Assembly (NCBI GenBank): GCA_041300865.1
Contig: JBFYTF010000591.1
Location: 1 to 9,970, forward strand
Source of the DNA: JAAYZQ01 sp041300865
GTDB lineage: Bacteria > Chloroflexota > Anaerolineae > JAAYZQ01
DNA length: 9,970 bases
Direction of reading: 5' to 3'
In this document: positions 1 to 5,936 of the stretch, piece after piece
Layout of the letters: the number at the start of each line of letters is the position of its first letter
Numbering within the stretch: the stretch's first letter is position 1
Program-made: the position numbers and the translations under genes
Notes under the pieces: generated by a model
Database searches by the model: none
What the model was told of the DNA's origin: nothing
Seen by the model: only the letters and a program-made list of their open reading frames with translations

Positions 1-20
1 GGGCCACCGCGCGGTGGCCC
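1..20 (-). terminator. Perfect 20-bp palindrome behind the 5'-nucleotidase gene, candidate terminator
   Basis: The first 20 bases are a perfect GC-rich inverted repeat, with arms GGGCCACCGC and GCGGTGGCCC. They lie 29 bp beyond the stop codon of the minus-strand nucleotidase gene, where a terminator is expected. Any U-tract on the minus strand would fall outside the window and cannot be seen. No T-run follows on the plus strand. Confidence 0.5.
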
Positions 21-49
21 CACAGAGCAATGTCAAGGCGTTGTTCGTG

Positions 50-1732
50 CTACGGAACGACAGTTATCCGATTCTGAGGCCCTGGGTCAACGGGCGAATT
101 GGCGCCCATGTAAGAGGCGAGGGCGTCGATGTCCATCCCGCCAAACAGGGGGTTGGTGCCCTCGACGAGGACGAGGAAGCCGTCACCCCCGCCGGCCAGG
201 AAGCTGTTGACGGTCACGCGATAGGTCGCGGCCGGATCAACCGGCGCGCCGTTGAGCATGATCGTCGCCGGGTCGACCCTGTCACCGCAGGCGCCGGCGC
301 TGCTCCACGTGTAGCTAAAGCCGTCTGATACCTGGAGCACCCTGGGCGAGGAGCAGTTCGCGTCCATCCATTGCTGCTCGAGCAGGGTATGGATTTGGTC
401 CCCGGTCAAGTCCATGGTCACCAGGTTGTTGTAGAACGGCTGGACGTTGAACGCTTCGCCGTAGGTGATCTCGCCGGCCAGCTCCTGGTAGTACTGCGCG
501 GCGTAGACCAGGTCGGCGCGGATGCCGCCCGGGTTCATGAAGGCCATCACGGCAGCACCCCTGTCCGCGGGAGCGGTATCGTACAGCTGGGCATCGGCGA
601 TGACGTCACCCAGGGCGGATTCGCCGGCCGCATTCGCCGTCCGGGTGATATCCGCGCTGATCGAGCCGATGACCTGGCCCGCAACGGGCATCACCAGGGC
701 GTTGTACTTGTCTACGAGGGCCTGCATGGCCGGATCTGCCGGGACGTCACGGGTGACGATGACGTTGTTGGCCGTCATGCCGATAATATTCCCCGAGCGC
801 GCGTTGATCGTCAGATCGACGTCGGTGACGAGCCGCCCGTTGGACATCGCCTGGGTGACCACCTTGCCGCCGATCAGACAGTTGTAGGCAGAGTGGCTGT
901 GAGCGCTGATGACGACGTCTACTTCAGGATGCAGCCGGTTGACATAGTCGAAGAAGGTACCCGTCGGGCTGACGCACTCGTTGTAGTAGCCGGCCTGGCT
1001 GCCGCCGTCATGGATGAGGACGACAATGTTCTTGATCTGCTTGGCCTTGAGCTCGCGGACCAACAGGTTGGTCGTTTCGAGCTCGGGCAGGAATGTCAGG
1101 CCTTCCACGCCCGAAGGCACGACGATAGACGGGGTGTTCTCGTAGGCGATGCCGATGAAGGCGACCTTGACGCCGTCGAAGGTGAGCACCTTGTAGGGTG
1201 GGAACAGGGTCTGGTTGTTCCAGTCCTTGACCACGTTTGCCGACATGAACTTGCCATCAAAGCCGTAGAAGGGATCGCCGTCCAGGCAGCCGTCGACCGG
1301 GTGGCAGCCGCCGTGTTGCATGCGCAGCAGTTCCTCCCAGCCTTCATCGAACTCGTGGTTGCCGACGGTCGACAGCTCCATCCCCAGGAGATTGGCCATC
1401 TCGATGGTCGGCTCGTCGTGGAACAGGGCCGAAATCAGGGGACTGGCGCCGATCATGTCACCGGCAGACACCAAGACGGTGTTGGGGTTCGTCGCTGCGA
1501 GGTTTTGGACGTGGGTGGCCAGGTACACCGCCCCGCCCGCGTTGACCGTGGCGCCGCCCGGCAGCGTCACCCGTCCCGATGAGCCAGATGGCGGCAGCAG
1601 GGCGCCATGGAAATCATTGAAGGCCAGGATCTGGACATCGACTGTTTCGGGCGGCCCGGCGCTCGCTGCGCCGGATACACTGAGCAGGACGGCCAGGACG
1701 AGCACGGTGAGGGAAACGCGAGTGACACGCAT
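50..1732 (-). CDS. Secreted bifunctional metallophosphatase/5'-nucleotidase (UshA type)
   Basis: This 560-aa exported enzyme should hydrolyse 5'-nucleotides or related phosphate esters outside the membrane to salvage nucleosides and phosphate. Residues 1-25 form a signal peptide (MRVTRV, a hydrophobic run, then cleavage after ASA). The calcineurin-like metallophosphoesterase domain shows its metal-binding motifs in order: FNDFH (38-42), GDMIGASP (91-98), GNHEFDEG (124-131), LIHDGG (239-244) and SAHSH (276-280). The C-terminal 5'-nucleotidase domain follows with NPGGIRADL (400-408), YGEAFNVQPF (424-433) and NSFLAGGGDGF (509-519). Length matches the family and no membrane anchor is seen. I chose the ATG at 1732 because AAAGGAG sits 6 nt upstream and the signal peptide begins there. 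An in-frame TTG at 1876 would add 48 residues that do not look like protein, and it has no ribosome site. The exact substrate cannot be told from sequence. Confidence 0.93.
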   Translation of the reverse strand: MRVTRVSLTVLVLAVLLSVSGAASAGPPETVDVQILAFNDFHGALLPPSGSSGRVTLPGGATVNAGGAVYLATHVQNLAATNPNTVLVSAGDMIGASPLISALFHDEPTIEMANLLGMELSTVGNHEFDEGWEELLRMQHGGCHPVDGCLDGDPFYGFDGKFMSANVVKDWNNQTLFPPYKVLTFDGVKVAFIGIAYENTPSIVVPSGVEGLTFLPELETTNLLVRELKAKQIKNIVVLIHDGGSQAGYYNECVSPTGTFFDYVNRLHPEVDVVISAHSHSAYNCLIGGKVVTQAMSNGRLVTDVDLTINARSGNIIGMTANNVIVTRDVPADPAMQALVDKYNALVMPVAGQVIGSISADITRTANAAGESALGDVIADAQLYDTAPADRGAAVMAFMNPGGIRADLVYAAQYYQELAGEITYGEAFNVQPFYNNLVTMDLTGDQIHTLLEQQWMDANCSSPRVLQVSDGFSYTWSSAGACGDRVDPATIMLNGAPVDPAATYRVTVNSFLAGGGDGFLVLVEGTNPLFGGMDIDALASYMGANSPVDPGPQNRITVVP

Positions 1733-1887
1733 CTTATTCTCCTTTCGAGCTTCTTGCAAGAATGGGAACGACAACACAAACGGGAACTCGCAACTGCGGA
1801 GACCGGACCAGCCGATAGGCACCACCTCCTTGTCTGGACTGCGACTGCACCTGGGACCACCCAGGGCGGTAACCAACGATAGGGAGT
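1733..1887 (-). other. Long 5' leader of the nucleotidase gene with a small hairpin
   Basis: About 155 nt separate the predicted transcription start (near 1887) from the ATG at 1732. The leader holds a perfect 6-bp stem with a 4-nt loop (CCTGGG at 1850-1855, CCCAGG at 1860-1865). A second Shine-Dalgarno-like stretch, AAGGAGGTGG, lies near 1822-1831 with no well-spaced start codon. I recognise no known riboswitch fold. Confidence 0.4.
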
Positions 1888-1893
1888 GACCTT

Positions 1894-1922
1894 ATTATAC
1901 TCCAGTTCTCGTGGAGCGTCAA
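1894..1922 (-). promoter_or_regulatory. Sigma70-type promoter for the nucleotidase gene
   Basis: Read on the minus strand, TTGACG (1922-1917) and TATAAT (1899-1894) are separated by exactly 17 bp. This matches the bacterial housekeeping consensus at 11 of 12 positions. Transcription would start near 1887 and run into the secreted nucleotidase gene. Confidence 0.85.
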
Positions 1923-2072
1923 CTGGGCTGCACGCGGTGTGCAAGCGAGGTGAGCCATGTCCATGACTGATCGAGCCAGAGGCAGATCGCCCTGAGCGGG
2001 CACGATGGCACGGTGAATGAGACCGGCGCCACCGGGTGCAGGGCCGGCATGCCACAGGGTGATACAACGCAG

Positions 2073-2118
2073 CAAGCCGCTGTTGGGCGACCATATCCTG
2101 TCGCCTGACAACGGCTTG
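2073..2118. repeat. 19-bp imperfect inverted repeat between the nucleotidase promoter and the kinase gene
   Basis: The arms 2073-2091 and 2100-2118 pair around the 8-nt loop CATATCCT. The outer 7 bp (CAAGCCG/CGGCTTG) and inner 6 bp (GGCGAC/GTCGCC) are perfect. On plus-strand RNA the middle has one mismatch and two G-U pairs. There is no T-run on either side. It lies about 70 bp beyond the kinase stop and could be a hairpin terminator without a U-tract or a small repeat element. The rest of 1923-2190 shows no supportable gene. Confidence 0.45.
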
Positions 2119-2190
2119 TACCCACGACAACCTTCCGGTGCCGCGGAATGTCCGGAACCGGTCCCCAAGACTTGTGCTTGTAGCTCTGTG

Positions 2191-2940
2191 CTAGCCGGCG
2201 GGCACCGCCTCGGCAGCGGCCGCCTTATGCACCGCCTCGGCCGCCAGGATGACCATGTCCACGATTGCCTCTTCGGGGATCTGGTCGGTGTTGAGCGCCA
2301 GGTCATACAACCCGGGATCGAGCCAATCCACGCCGTAGAAGCGGCGCATGTAGGCAGCCCGCTCCTCGTCGGCCTGCCGCAGGCGGTAGGCTGCTTCGCG
2401 CCACTTCACCCCTTCCCGGTCGCAGATGTTGCACACCCGGTGCTCAAACTTGCCGACCACCTGGACGTGCAGCACGCCCGGCCGCCGGCGGAGGATCAGC
2501 TGCCCACCTCGGCCGACGATCAGTGCATTGCCCTGCTGGGCGTAGTCGAGGATGACCGCCCTGGTCATGTCGAGATAGTCCTGCGAGGGCTGGTAAGGAG
2601 TCAGCCCTTCACTTTCGAGCTGGGCAACGGCTGCATCCCGGTCCAGGTCCTGCCCCACCATCAGCTCCCCGATGCGTGCCTCGTACGCCGCCTGCTCGCG
2701 GAGCGACGCGCTGGCTTCGGCCGGCAGTTTGGGCCGGACCCCGAGCAGGTGCAGGACCCGAGGCACCCGCCCGGCGTGCGCCTCAATGGCCTCCAAATGC
2801 GCGACCTGCACCCCAGCCTGGTGGGCCACGGAGTCCAGGATTTCGCGGTCGAGATAGCGGAGGCCCATCCGACGCGCCACCTCCAAGGCAATGTACGAAC
2901 CCTTGCTGCCCCTCTGTCGGGACATCGTGATCACCGCCAT
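2191..2940 (-). CDS. Cytidylate kinase-like family protein
   Basis: This 249-aa cytosolic protein belongs to the cytidylate kinase-like group (Cytidylate_kin2 type), P-loop kinase-fold proteins presumed to phosphorylate a nucleotide or similar small molecule. The N-terminus MAVITMSRQRGSKGS carries the family's modified phosphate-binding loop at residues 7-15, where many relatives read SRQYGSGG. Further family signatures are YLDREILD (29-36), NALIVGRGGQ (138-147) and the C-terminal block RRFYGVDWLDPGLYDLALNT (199-218). The ATG at 2940 is supported by AAGGAGG ending 6 nt upstream. A strong promoter lies just ahead, so it is probably transcribed alone. The substrate is not certain, since this branch differs from classical CMP kinase (Cmk). 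The alanine-rich last 15 residues look like a loose tail. Confidence 0.85.
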   Translation of the reverse strand: MAVITMSRQRGSKGSYIALEVARRMGLRYLDREILDSVAHQAGVQVAHLEAIEAHAGRVPRVLHLLGVRPKLPAEASASLREQAAYEARIGELMVGQDLDRDAAVAQLESEGLTPYQPSQDYLDMTRAVILDYAQQGNALIVGRGGQLILRRRPGVLHVQVVGKFEHRVCNICDREGVKWREAAYRLRQADEERAAYMRRFYGVDWLDPGLYDLALNTDQIPEEAIVDMVILAAEAVHKAAAAEAVPAG

Positions 2941-2975
2941 CGTGCACCTCCTTTTCGACTTTAACCCTCAATGTG

Positions 2976-3004
2976 AGTATAGCATGGCGGCCGACCTATG
3001 TCAA
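2976..3004 (-). promoter_or_regulatory. Near-consensus extended -10 promoter for the kinase gene
   Basis: On the minus strand TTGACA (3004-2999), a 17-bp spacer and TATACT (2981-2976) form an almost perfect sigma70-type promoter. TGC directly before the -10 makes it an extended -10 element. The predicted start near 2969 leaves a short leader of about 28 nt containing the strong ribosome site of the kinase gene. Confidence 0.88.
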
Positions 3005-3023
3005 TCCCGATCCGTGAAGCCCG

Positions 3024-3107
3024 TAGAACGCCCTATGACTCTACAGACCCGCGTTACGTAGGCGGCGAATCAGGCCAGAGCGCCGACTGTACCGCTGATG
3101 GATGGTG
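3024..3107 (-). pseudogene. C-terminal fragment related to the 372-aa hypothetical protein gene
   Basis: On the minus strand, 3107-3041 reads TIHQRYSRRSGLIRRLRNAGL and then stops. This matches the last residues of the conserved hypothetical protein encoded at 4543-5661, which ends with D for N and YEL before the stop. Bases 3060-3107 are identical to 4571-4618 over 48 bp. The next 30 or so bases (about 3024-3059 against 4535-4570) are clearly related but diverged, with one indel. Nothing upstream of 3107 resembles that gene. I see it as the remnant of a diverged second copy, whose other reading frame now supplies the end of the VapC remnant. Confidence 0.7.
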
Positions 3108-3369
3108 AGGCGTACGGCATCTTGTACCGAACGGCGGCCCAGACAGCATCGTCACCGGCCGGGACCATGGTGATAGGTAGACGGCGCATCCGCGCCAGAA
3201 TCTCTTCGGCTTCTGCCTCGTCTCGCACGTGTCCTACCCGGTACACAACCTCACCAAGATTGATGATCGACAGGTACAACTCGACCTCCCGGTTGTGGGC
3301 CTCGTGGAAGAGATTCCGGACACATGAGGGAGCCGGTTCTTCCCCCTCGAGAAAGTCGAGCACCGTCAT
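3070..3369 (-). pseudogene. Truncated VapC-type PIN-domain toxin remnant
   Basis: The 99-aa frame has a clear VapC core: VLDFLEGEE (3-11), EVELYLSIINLGEVVYRVGHV (about 29-49), then EAEEILARMRRLPI and a final YKMPYAS. PIN toxins are ribonucleases that depend on a cluster of acidic residues. Here the first catalytic aspartate, normally in a (V/L)DSxA motif at the very N-terminus, is absent from the frame. The C-terminal part with the remaining acidic residues is replaced by PSISGTVGALA, which is out-of-frame sequence from the gene tail at 3060-3107. Usual length is about 130 aa. No ribosome site precedes the ATG, and no VapB gene is present. Upstream in frame, VAVDS occurs at 3423-3409 just before a TAG, perhaps the displaced original N-terminus. 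I consider it dead. Confidence 0.75.
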
Positions 3370-3424
3370 CGGCCGCTGCTCGTCGAGCTGTGAGCTCCTG
3401 AGCTATTTGGAATCGACGGCTACT

Positions 3425-3688
3425 CTACCGACTGCGATAGATTTCTCGCCGGTGGCCGATAAGGTGGATAACGAGCGTCTGTTCCGAAAGCAGAATTTCG
3501 TAAATGACCCGGTAATCGCCCACACGAAGCTTGTAGAATCCAGCTAGCTCGCCAGTTAGACCCTCGGGCTTGATGTCGTTCACGTTCTGTGCCAGCCACC
3601 GGATTCGATTGACAATCCGCCGACCTACCGCGGTATCCAGCCGACCCAACTCCCGAATGGCTGCGTCCTGGAGCCGAATCTCGTACAT
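3425..3688 (-). CDS. RelE/ParE-family toxin
   Basis: This 87-aa protein looks like a complete type II toxin of the RelE/ParE superfamily, which includes ribosome-dependent mRNA interferases and gyrase poisons. Visible family traits are the basic helical N-terminal half (AIRELGRLDTAVGRRIVNRI), the strand block GFYKLRVGDYRVIYEI (about 50-65) and the C-terminal IHLIGHRREIYR (about 74-85), where RelE-type proteins carry their basic active-site residues. The ATG lies 3 nt after the stop of the antitoxin gene and has no good ribosome site of its own, so translation is probably coupled to the antitoxin. The short spacing and antitoxin-first order are the normal toxin-antitoxin arrangement. Whether it cuts mRNA or acts on another target cannot be read from sequence. 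Confidence 0.87.
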   Translation of the reverse strand: MYEIRLQDAAIRELGRLDTAVGRRIVNRIRWLAQNVNDIKPEGLTGELAGFYKLRVGDYRVIYEILLSEQTLVIHLIGHRREIYRSR

Positions 3689-3691
3689 GTT

Positions 3692-3925
3692 CTAATCAAG
3701 CCCAAGATCTCGAACCACATCCTCCAAGCGACGGCCTTGCTGTCCGGTGAGCACGTCCTGCCTTTGACGCAGAAGCCTTTCCTGTACTTTGCTTCTGATC
3801 TCAAGACCCTCGTCTGGGTCTCCCAGGATCTCGAGCAACTTGCGTTCGACCGTCGATTCTACGACGGTCTCTAGCATTTCTCTAAACTCCTCTTGCGTCA
3901 TTTGAGCTATCGTATCAGTATTCAT
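3692..3925 (-). CDS. Antitoxin of the RelE/ParE-type pair
   Basis: This 77-aa acidic protein is encoded directly ahead of the RelE/ParE-family toxin and is almost certainly its antitoxin. It has a helical N-terminal region (MTQEEFREMLETVVESTVERKLLEILGDPDEGLEI written in two parts: residues 9-22 and 23-43) and a basic-acidic C-terminal tail ending EDVVRDLGLD. Small proteins with this LLEILGDPDEGLEIR pattern are frequent upstream of RelE-like toxins. I chose the ATG at 3925 because AAGGA precedes it by 6 nt. A longer frame opening with TTG at 4012 would start inside the -35 box and is rejected. The promoter at 3984-4012 drives the pair, and autoregulation is likely but no clean operator palindrome is visible. 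Confidence 0.82.
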   Translation of the reverse strand: MNTDTIAQMTQEEFREMLETVVESTVERKLLEILGDPDEGLEIRSKVQERLLRQRQDVLTGQQGRRLEDVVRDLGLD

Positions 3926-3983
3926 GTCTGTCCTTCTTTCGTAAACCCGAGCAACCCTGCTGAACGCTGCACTATTGGGCACA

Positions 3984-4012
3984 AGTATAGCACACCTGAA
4001 AGAAGCTGACAA
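3984..4012 (-). promoter_or_regulatory. Promoter of the intact toxin-antitoxin pair
   Basis: On the minus strand TTGTCA (4012-4007), a 17-bp spacer and TATACT (3989-3984) preceded by TGC form an extended -10 promoter. The pentamer TGTGC flanks the -10 on both sides as a direct repeat. The predicted start near 3977 gives a leader of about 50 nt. The element closely resembles the promoter at 4389-4417. Confidence 0.82.
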
Positions 4013-4020
4013 GGTGCGTA

Positions 4021-4221
4021 TAGCCGGGCTTGGATCCAGGAAGCTTCTGCCACTGCCTGGCTTCCTGCTTCTCCCTGACCGTGTGTGACCACCTCCTCGT
4101 AGACGGCTAGAGGAATGGCCACTTGCTTGAATAGGCCCTCCAGCAGACCAAGCTTGCCGATCGTCGCCAGGGTAATCAGCGGGCCGGAATTCGAAATCAC
4201 CAGCTCAGGCCGGCCGTCCAT
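4021..4221 (-). pseudogene. Truncated DUF3368 PIN-like toxin gene
   Basis: From the ATG at 4221 the frame reads MDGRPELVISNSGPLITLAT and continues through GKLGLLEGLF, IPLAVYEEVV and WIQARL. This is the N-terminal half of the DUF3368 family, PIN-domain relatives of about 150 aa that act as toxin components. Family similarity stops after about 67 residues, near 4021. The frame stays open to 3922 but only reads through the promoter and leader of the next toxin-antitoxin pair, so the C-terminal acidic residues needed for nuclease activity are missing. GGAAG stands 4 nt before the chosen ATG, and an in-frame ATG at 4236 is an alternative start. Its own promoter survives at 4389-4417. I regard it as inactive, cut off where the intact pair begins. 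Confidence 0.72.
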
Positions 4222-4334
4222 CTCTCTTCCATTCATCCGACGCCCGGAATTCCTGTTCCAACTCCTCTTCGCCATTCCAGAACCATCGTGTCCACAGCCA
4301 CCTCCAACTTCTCCAATGCCTCGGCACTGGCCAT
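4205..4334 (-). pseudogene. Possible frameshifted antitoxin partner of the DUF3368 remnant
   Basis: An ATG at 4334 opens MASAEALEKLEVAVDTMVLE, a helical, charged sequence with heptad-like leucines and valines. The frame ends as 33 aa at 4233 after a tail that does not look like protein. Moving by one base near the TGGAATGG stretch gives GEEELEQEFRASDEWKRDG, an acidic sequence ending at 4205 and overlapping the DUF3368 start by 17 nt, as an antitoxin would. GAGG lies about 10 nt before the ATG. The joined product would be about 45 aa. I do not recognise the family. The reconstruction is inference and could equally be non-coding leader. Confidence 0.35.
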
Positions 4335-4388
4335 CGCAATTTGACCTCAGCCCGCCGTTGCAGTGCAGAATCGATGCCACTGAGCACA

Positions 4389-4417
4389 AGCATAGCATAG
4401 ATACGAGGCTCTGACAA
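4389..4417 (-). promoter_or_regulatory. Promoter of the DUF3368 remnant unit
   Basis: On the minus strand TTGTCA (4417-4412), a 17-bp spacer and TATGCT (4394-4389) preceded by TGC make an extended -10 promoter. Its -35 box, spacing and TGCTATxCTTGTGC core are shared with the promoter of the intact toxin-antitoxin pair at 3984-4012. The predicted start is near 4382. Confidence 0.7.
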
Positions 4418-4525
4418 GGAGCTTGGCGTTGCGAGGAGGGCTGTTGCTGAGTCAGGTCGGGCCTTGTAGCACGAGCGCAATGGCGTGGTCGAGCCTAGCC
4501 GCATAAGTGCGCCGCGCCGAGGGTC

Positions 4526-4543
4526 GGGCTTTAATGAAAGCCC
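4526..4543. terminator. Hairpin at the stop codon of the hypothetical protein gene
   Basis: GGGCTTT (4526-4532) and AAAGCCC (4537-4543) form a perfect 7-bp stem with a 4-nt loop. The hairpin starts on the last base of the minus-strand stop codon of the 372-aa gene. No U-tract follows, so it is a weak terminator candidate or a 3' stabilising hairpin. The following 4418-4525 shows no gene. Confidence 0.4.
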
Positions 4544-5661
4544 TATAACTCGTACAACCCCGCATCGCGCAGGCGGCGAATCAGGCCAGAGCGCCGACTG
4601 TACCGCTGATGGATGGTGTTGATCCGTGCCTGGAAGGTGGCCTCTTCTCCCCGGTATCGCGCCAAATCGTGCAATTTGACCAGGAGGGCAACGGCCTCGT
4701 CGTACGGCTTGGATTGCATCTTCTCGATGAGTGACTCCACCTGGAACCACGTTTCGGCCTCTCGTTTGGCCAAGGCCTCCAGTTCCTGAATACGTTTCGA
4801 CTCGGCCTCTTCGACTCGTCGCTTCTTCTCACGCTCGCGACGGTTCTGGGTCTCCTGCAAGAGCTGGCCTACTGTTCGCCGTGGGAGCAGCTCGACCTTA
4901 GACTGTGGCATCAGTGCGCGCAAGCGACGGTCCAATGCCACGGAAAGGTGCGGTTCGCCCTGGGCCAGGCGCAGTAGAAAGGCATCTCTTTCCTCATTTG
5001 GCAGCCGAGATAGCGCTTTTGGCAGCCAGTCCTCGGGCTGTGTCGGCTTGCGCCCGCTTGCCTCAGCAGCTACCTGAATCAGCATGTCGTCGATCTCGAA
5101 AAACTCGGCGAATGTACGCAACGCCGGCGACAAGACGTTCATATTCGGCGGCACCGGCGGCTCAGGAACCGATTCGAGAAGATCATCCACTTCCAGCACC
5201 TTGAGCCAGGCCAGGTACAGCGTACGATAGTCCCCGCGCAGGAGGTCATCACGCAGACCGAGCATGGCCGACAACCAGCCTTCCCCTTCAGCCCAGTCGC
5301 TACCCTCCTCCTTGTGGAACTCCACGTTCAGCACAACGTGCTCGCCCTCTGCCGAGAACGACACGTAATCCTGGACAATGAGCGGCTGGCAGTAATGCAT
5401 CGCGCTTTCCATGTCGAGCACCGAGCGAGGAAAGCGGAACATGAGTTGGCGGCTGCCCCAGGTGGCCATGTAGAGCATGGCGTCGTAATACTTGAGCAAG
5501 ATCTCTCGGGCGCTGCCGGGAAAGCTACTCCAATGGTAGACAAATACTGCCTGCCGAGGATGGGGATGCACTCGGCTGGACAATCGGGCCACGGCCTGCT
5601 GCTCTTCGTCGGTCAGGGGCCGGTCGATAGCCTGAAACTCGAAGTACTGGTAGGAGCTCAT
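4543..5661 (-). CDS. Conserved hypothetical protein, 372 aa
   Basis: I recognise this as a conserved bacterial protein of unknown function but can name no domain. The N-terminus MSSYQYFEFQAIDRPLTDEE, the block YYDAMLYMATWGSRQLMFR (about 68-86 from this start) and WAEGEGWLSAMLGLRDDLLRGDYRTLYLAWL (in two parts, mid-protein) are its most family-like stretches. A charged coiled-coil-like segment (QNRREREKKRRVEEAESK and onward) follows in the C-terminal third, ending in a basic tail SRRSGLIRRLRDAGLYEL. No signal peptide or membrane segment is visible, so it is probably cytosolic. I chose the ATG at 5661 since the family-like sequence starts there. A TTG at 5697 would add 12 residues. Neither has a good ribosome site. 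The promoter at 5776-5805 fits a single-gene unit. Its last 48 bp of coding repeat at 3060-3107. Confidence 0.82.
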   Translation of the reverse strand: MSSYQYFEFQAIDRPLTDEEQQAVARLSSRVHPHPRQAVFVYHWSSFPGSAREILLKYYDAMLYMATWGSRQLMFRFPRSVLDMESAMHYCQPLIVQDYVSFSAEGEHVVLNVEFHKEEGSDWAEGEGWLSAMLGLRDDLLRGDYRTLYLAWLKVLEVDDLLESVPEPPVPPNMNVLSPALRTFAEFFEIDDMLIQVAAEASGRKPTQPEDWLPKALSRLPNEERDAFLLRLAQGEPHLSVALDRRLRALMPQSKVELLPRRTVGQLLQETQNRREREKKRRVEEAESKRIQELEALAKREAETWFQVESLIEKMQSKPYDEAVALLVKLHDLARYRGEEATFQARINTIHQRYSRRSGLIRRLRDAGLYEL

Positions 5662-5775
5662 CGCATTCGCTGAAATGGGGTGTCGTTCTGCCGGCAAATA
5701 TCCAGCAGTTTTGTCACGCTAAAACGCAACGGTCCATCGACGCTCCCCAGTTGCTCACGCTAGTAGTCTGGTTCA

Positions 5776-5805
5776 ATTTTACCACAGTTCGCACTGGCAC
5801 GCCAA
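5776..5805 (-). promoter_or_regulatory. Probable promoter of the hypothetical protein gene
   Basis: On the minus strand TTGGCG (5805-5800), an 18-bp spacer and TAAAAT (5781-5776) preceded by TGG give a reasonable extended -10 promoter, weaker than the others in this window. The start near 5769 leaves a leader of about 108 nt before the ATG at 5661. Confidence 0.5.
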
Positions 5806-5851
5806 ACCGGGCCTTGTGCCTTCAGCTCTTGAGTCACTGTGTTCGGCAAGC

Positions 5852-5887
5852 CAAGCAGGCCGCTGTCACATGACAGCGGCCTGCTTG
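5852..5887. repeat. Perfect 17-bp inverted repeat, strong hairpin
   Basis: The arms CAAGCAGGCCGCTGTCA (5852-5868) and TGACAGCGGCCTGCTTG (5871-5887) are perfectly complementary with only CA between them. It lies 50 bp after the stop of the minus-strand small reading frame ending at 5937 and before the promoter of the hypothetical protein gene, so it fits a transcript end. There is no U-tract on either strand. It could instead be a protein-binding palindrome or a short mobile repeat. Confidence 0.7.
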
Positions 5888-5936
5888 CTGCAAGATCTCG
5901 GAAACCAGGATTGGTCCCCTTGCTTATGGCAAGAGC

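Noticed and set aside
371..1582. 403-aa open frame on the plus strand
   Set aside because: It is antisense to the clear nucleotidase gene, has no domain-like sequence, and reflects high GC content.
2017..2964. 315-aa open frame on the plus strand
   Set aside because: It lies opposite the cytidylate kinase-like gene and the adjoining hairpin. It has no family resemblance and no ribosome site.
3060..4618. CRISPR array or insertion sequence bounded by the 48-bp repeats
   Set aside because: There are only two copies, spaced 1.5 kb apart, both in coding sequence, with no transposase, no terminal inverted repeats and no regular spacers.
4205..4750. 181-aa minus-strand frame crossing the end of the hypothetical gene and the DUF3368 promoter
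   Set aside because: Most of it overlaps the real 372-aa gene in another frame and intergenic DNA. Only its last 20 or so residues might belong to a frameshifted antitoxin.
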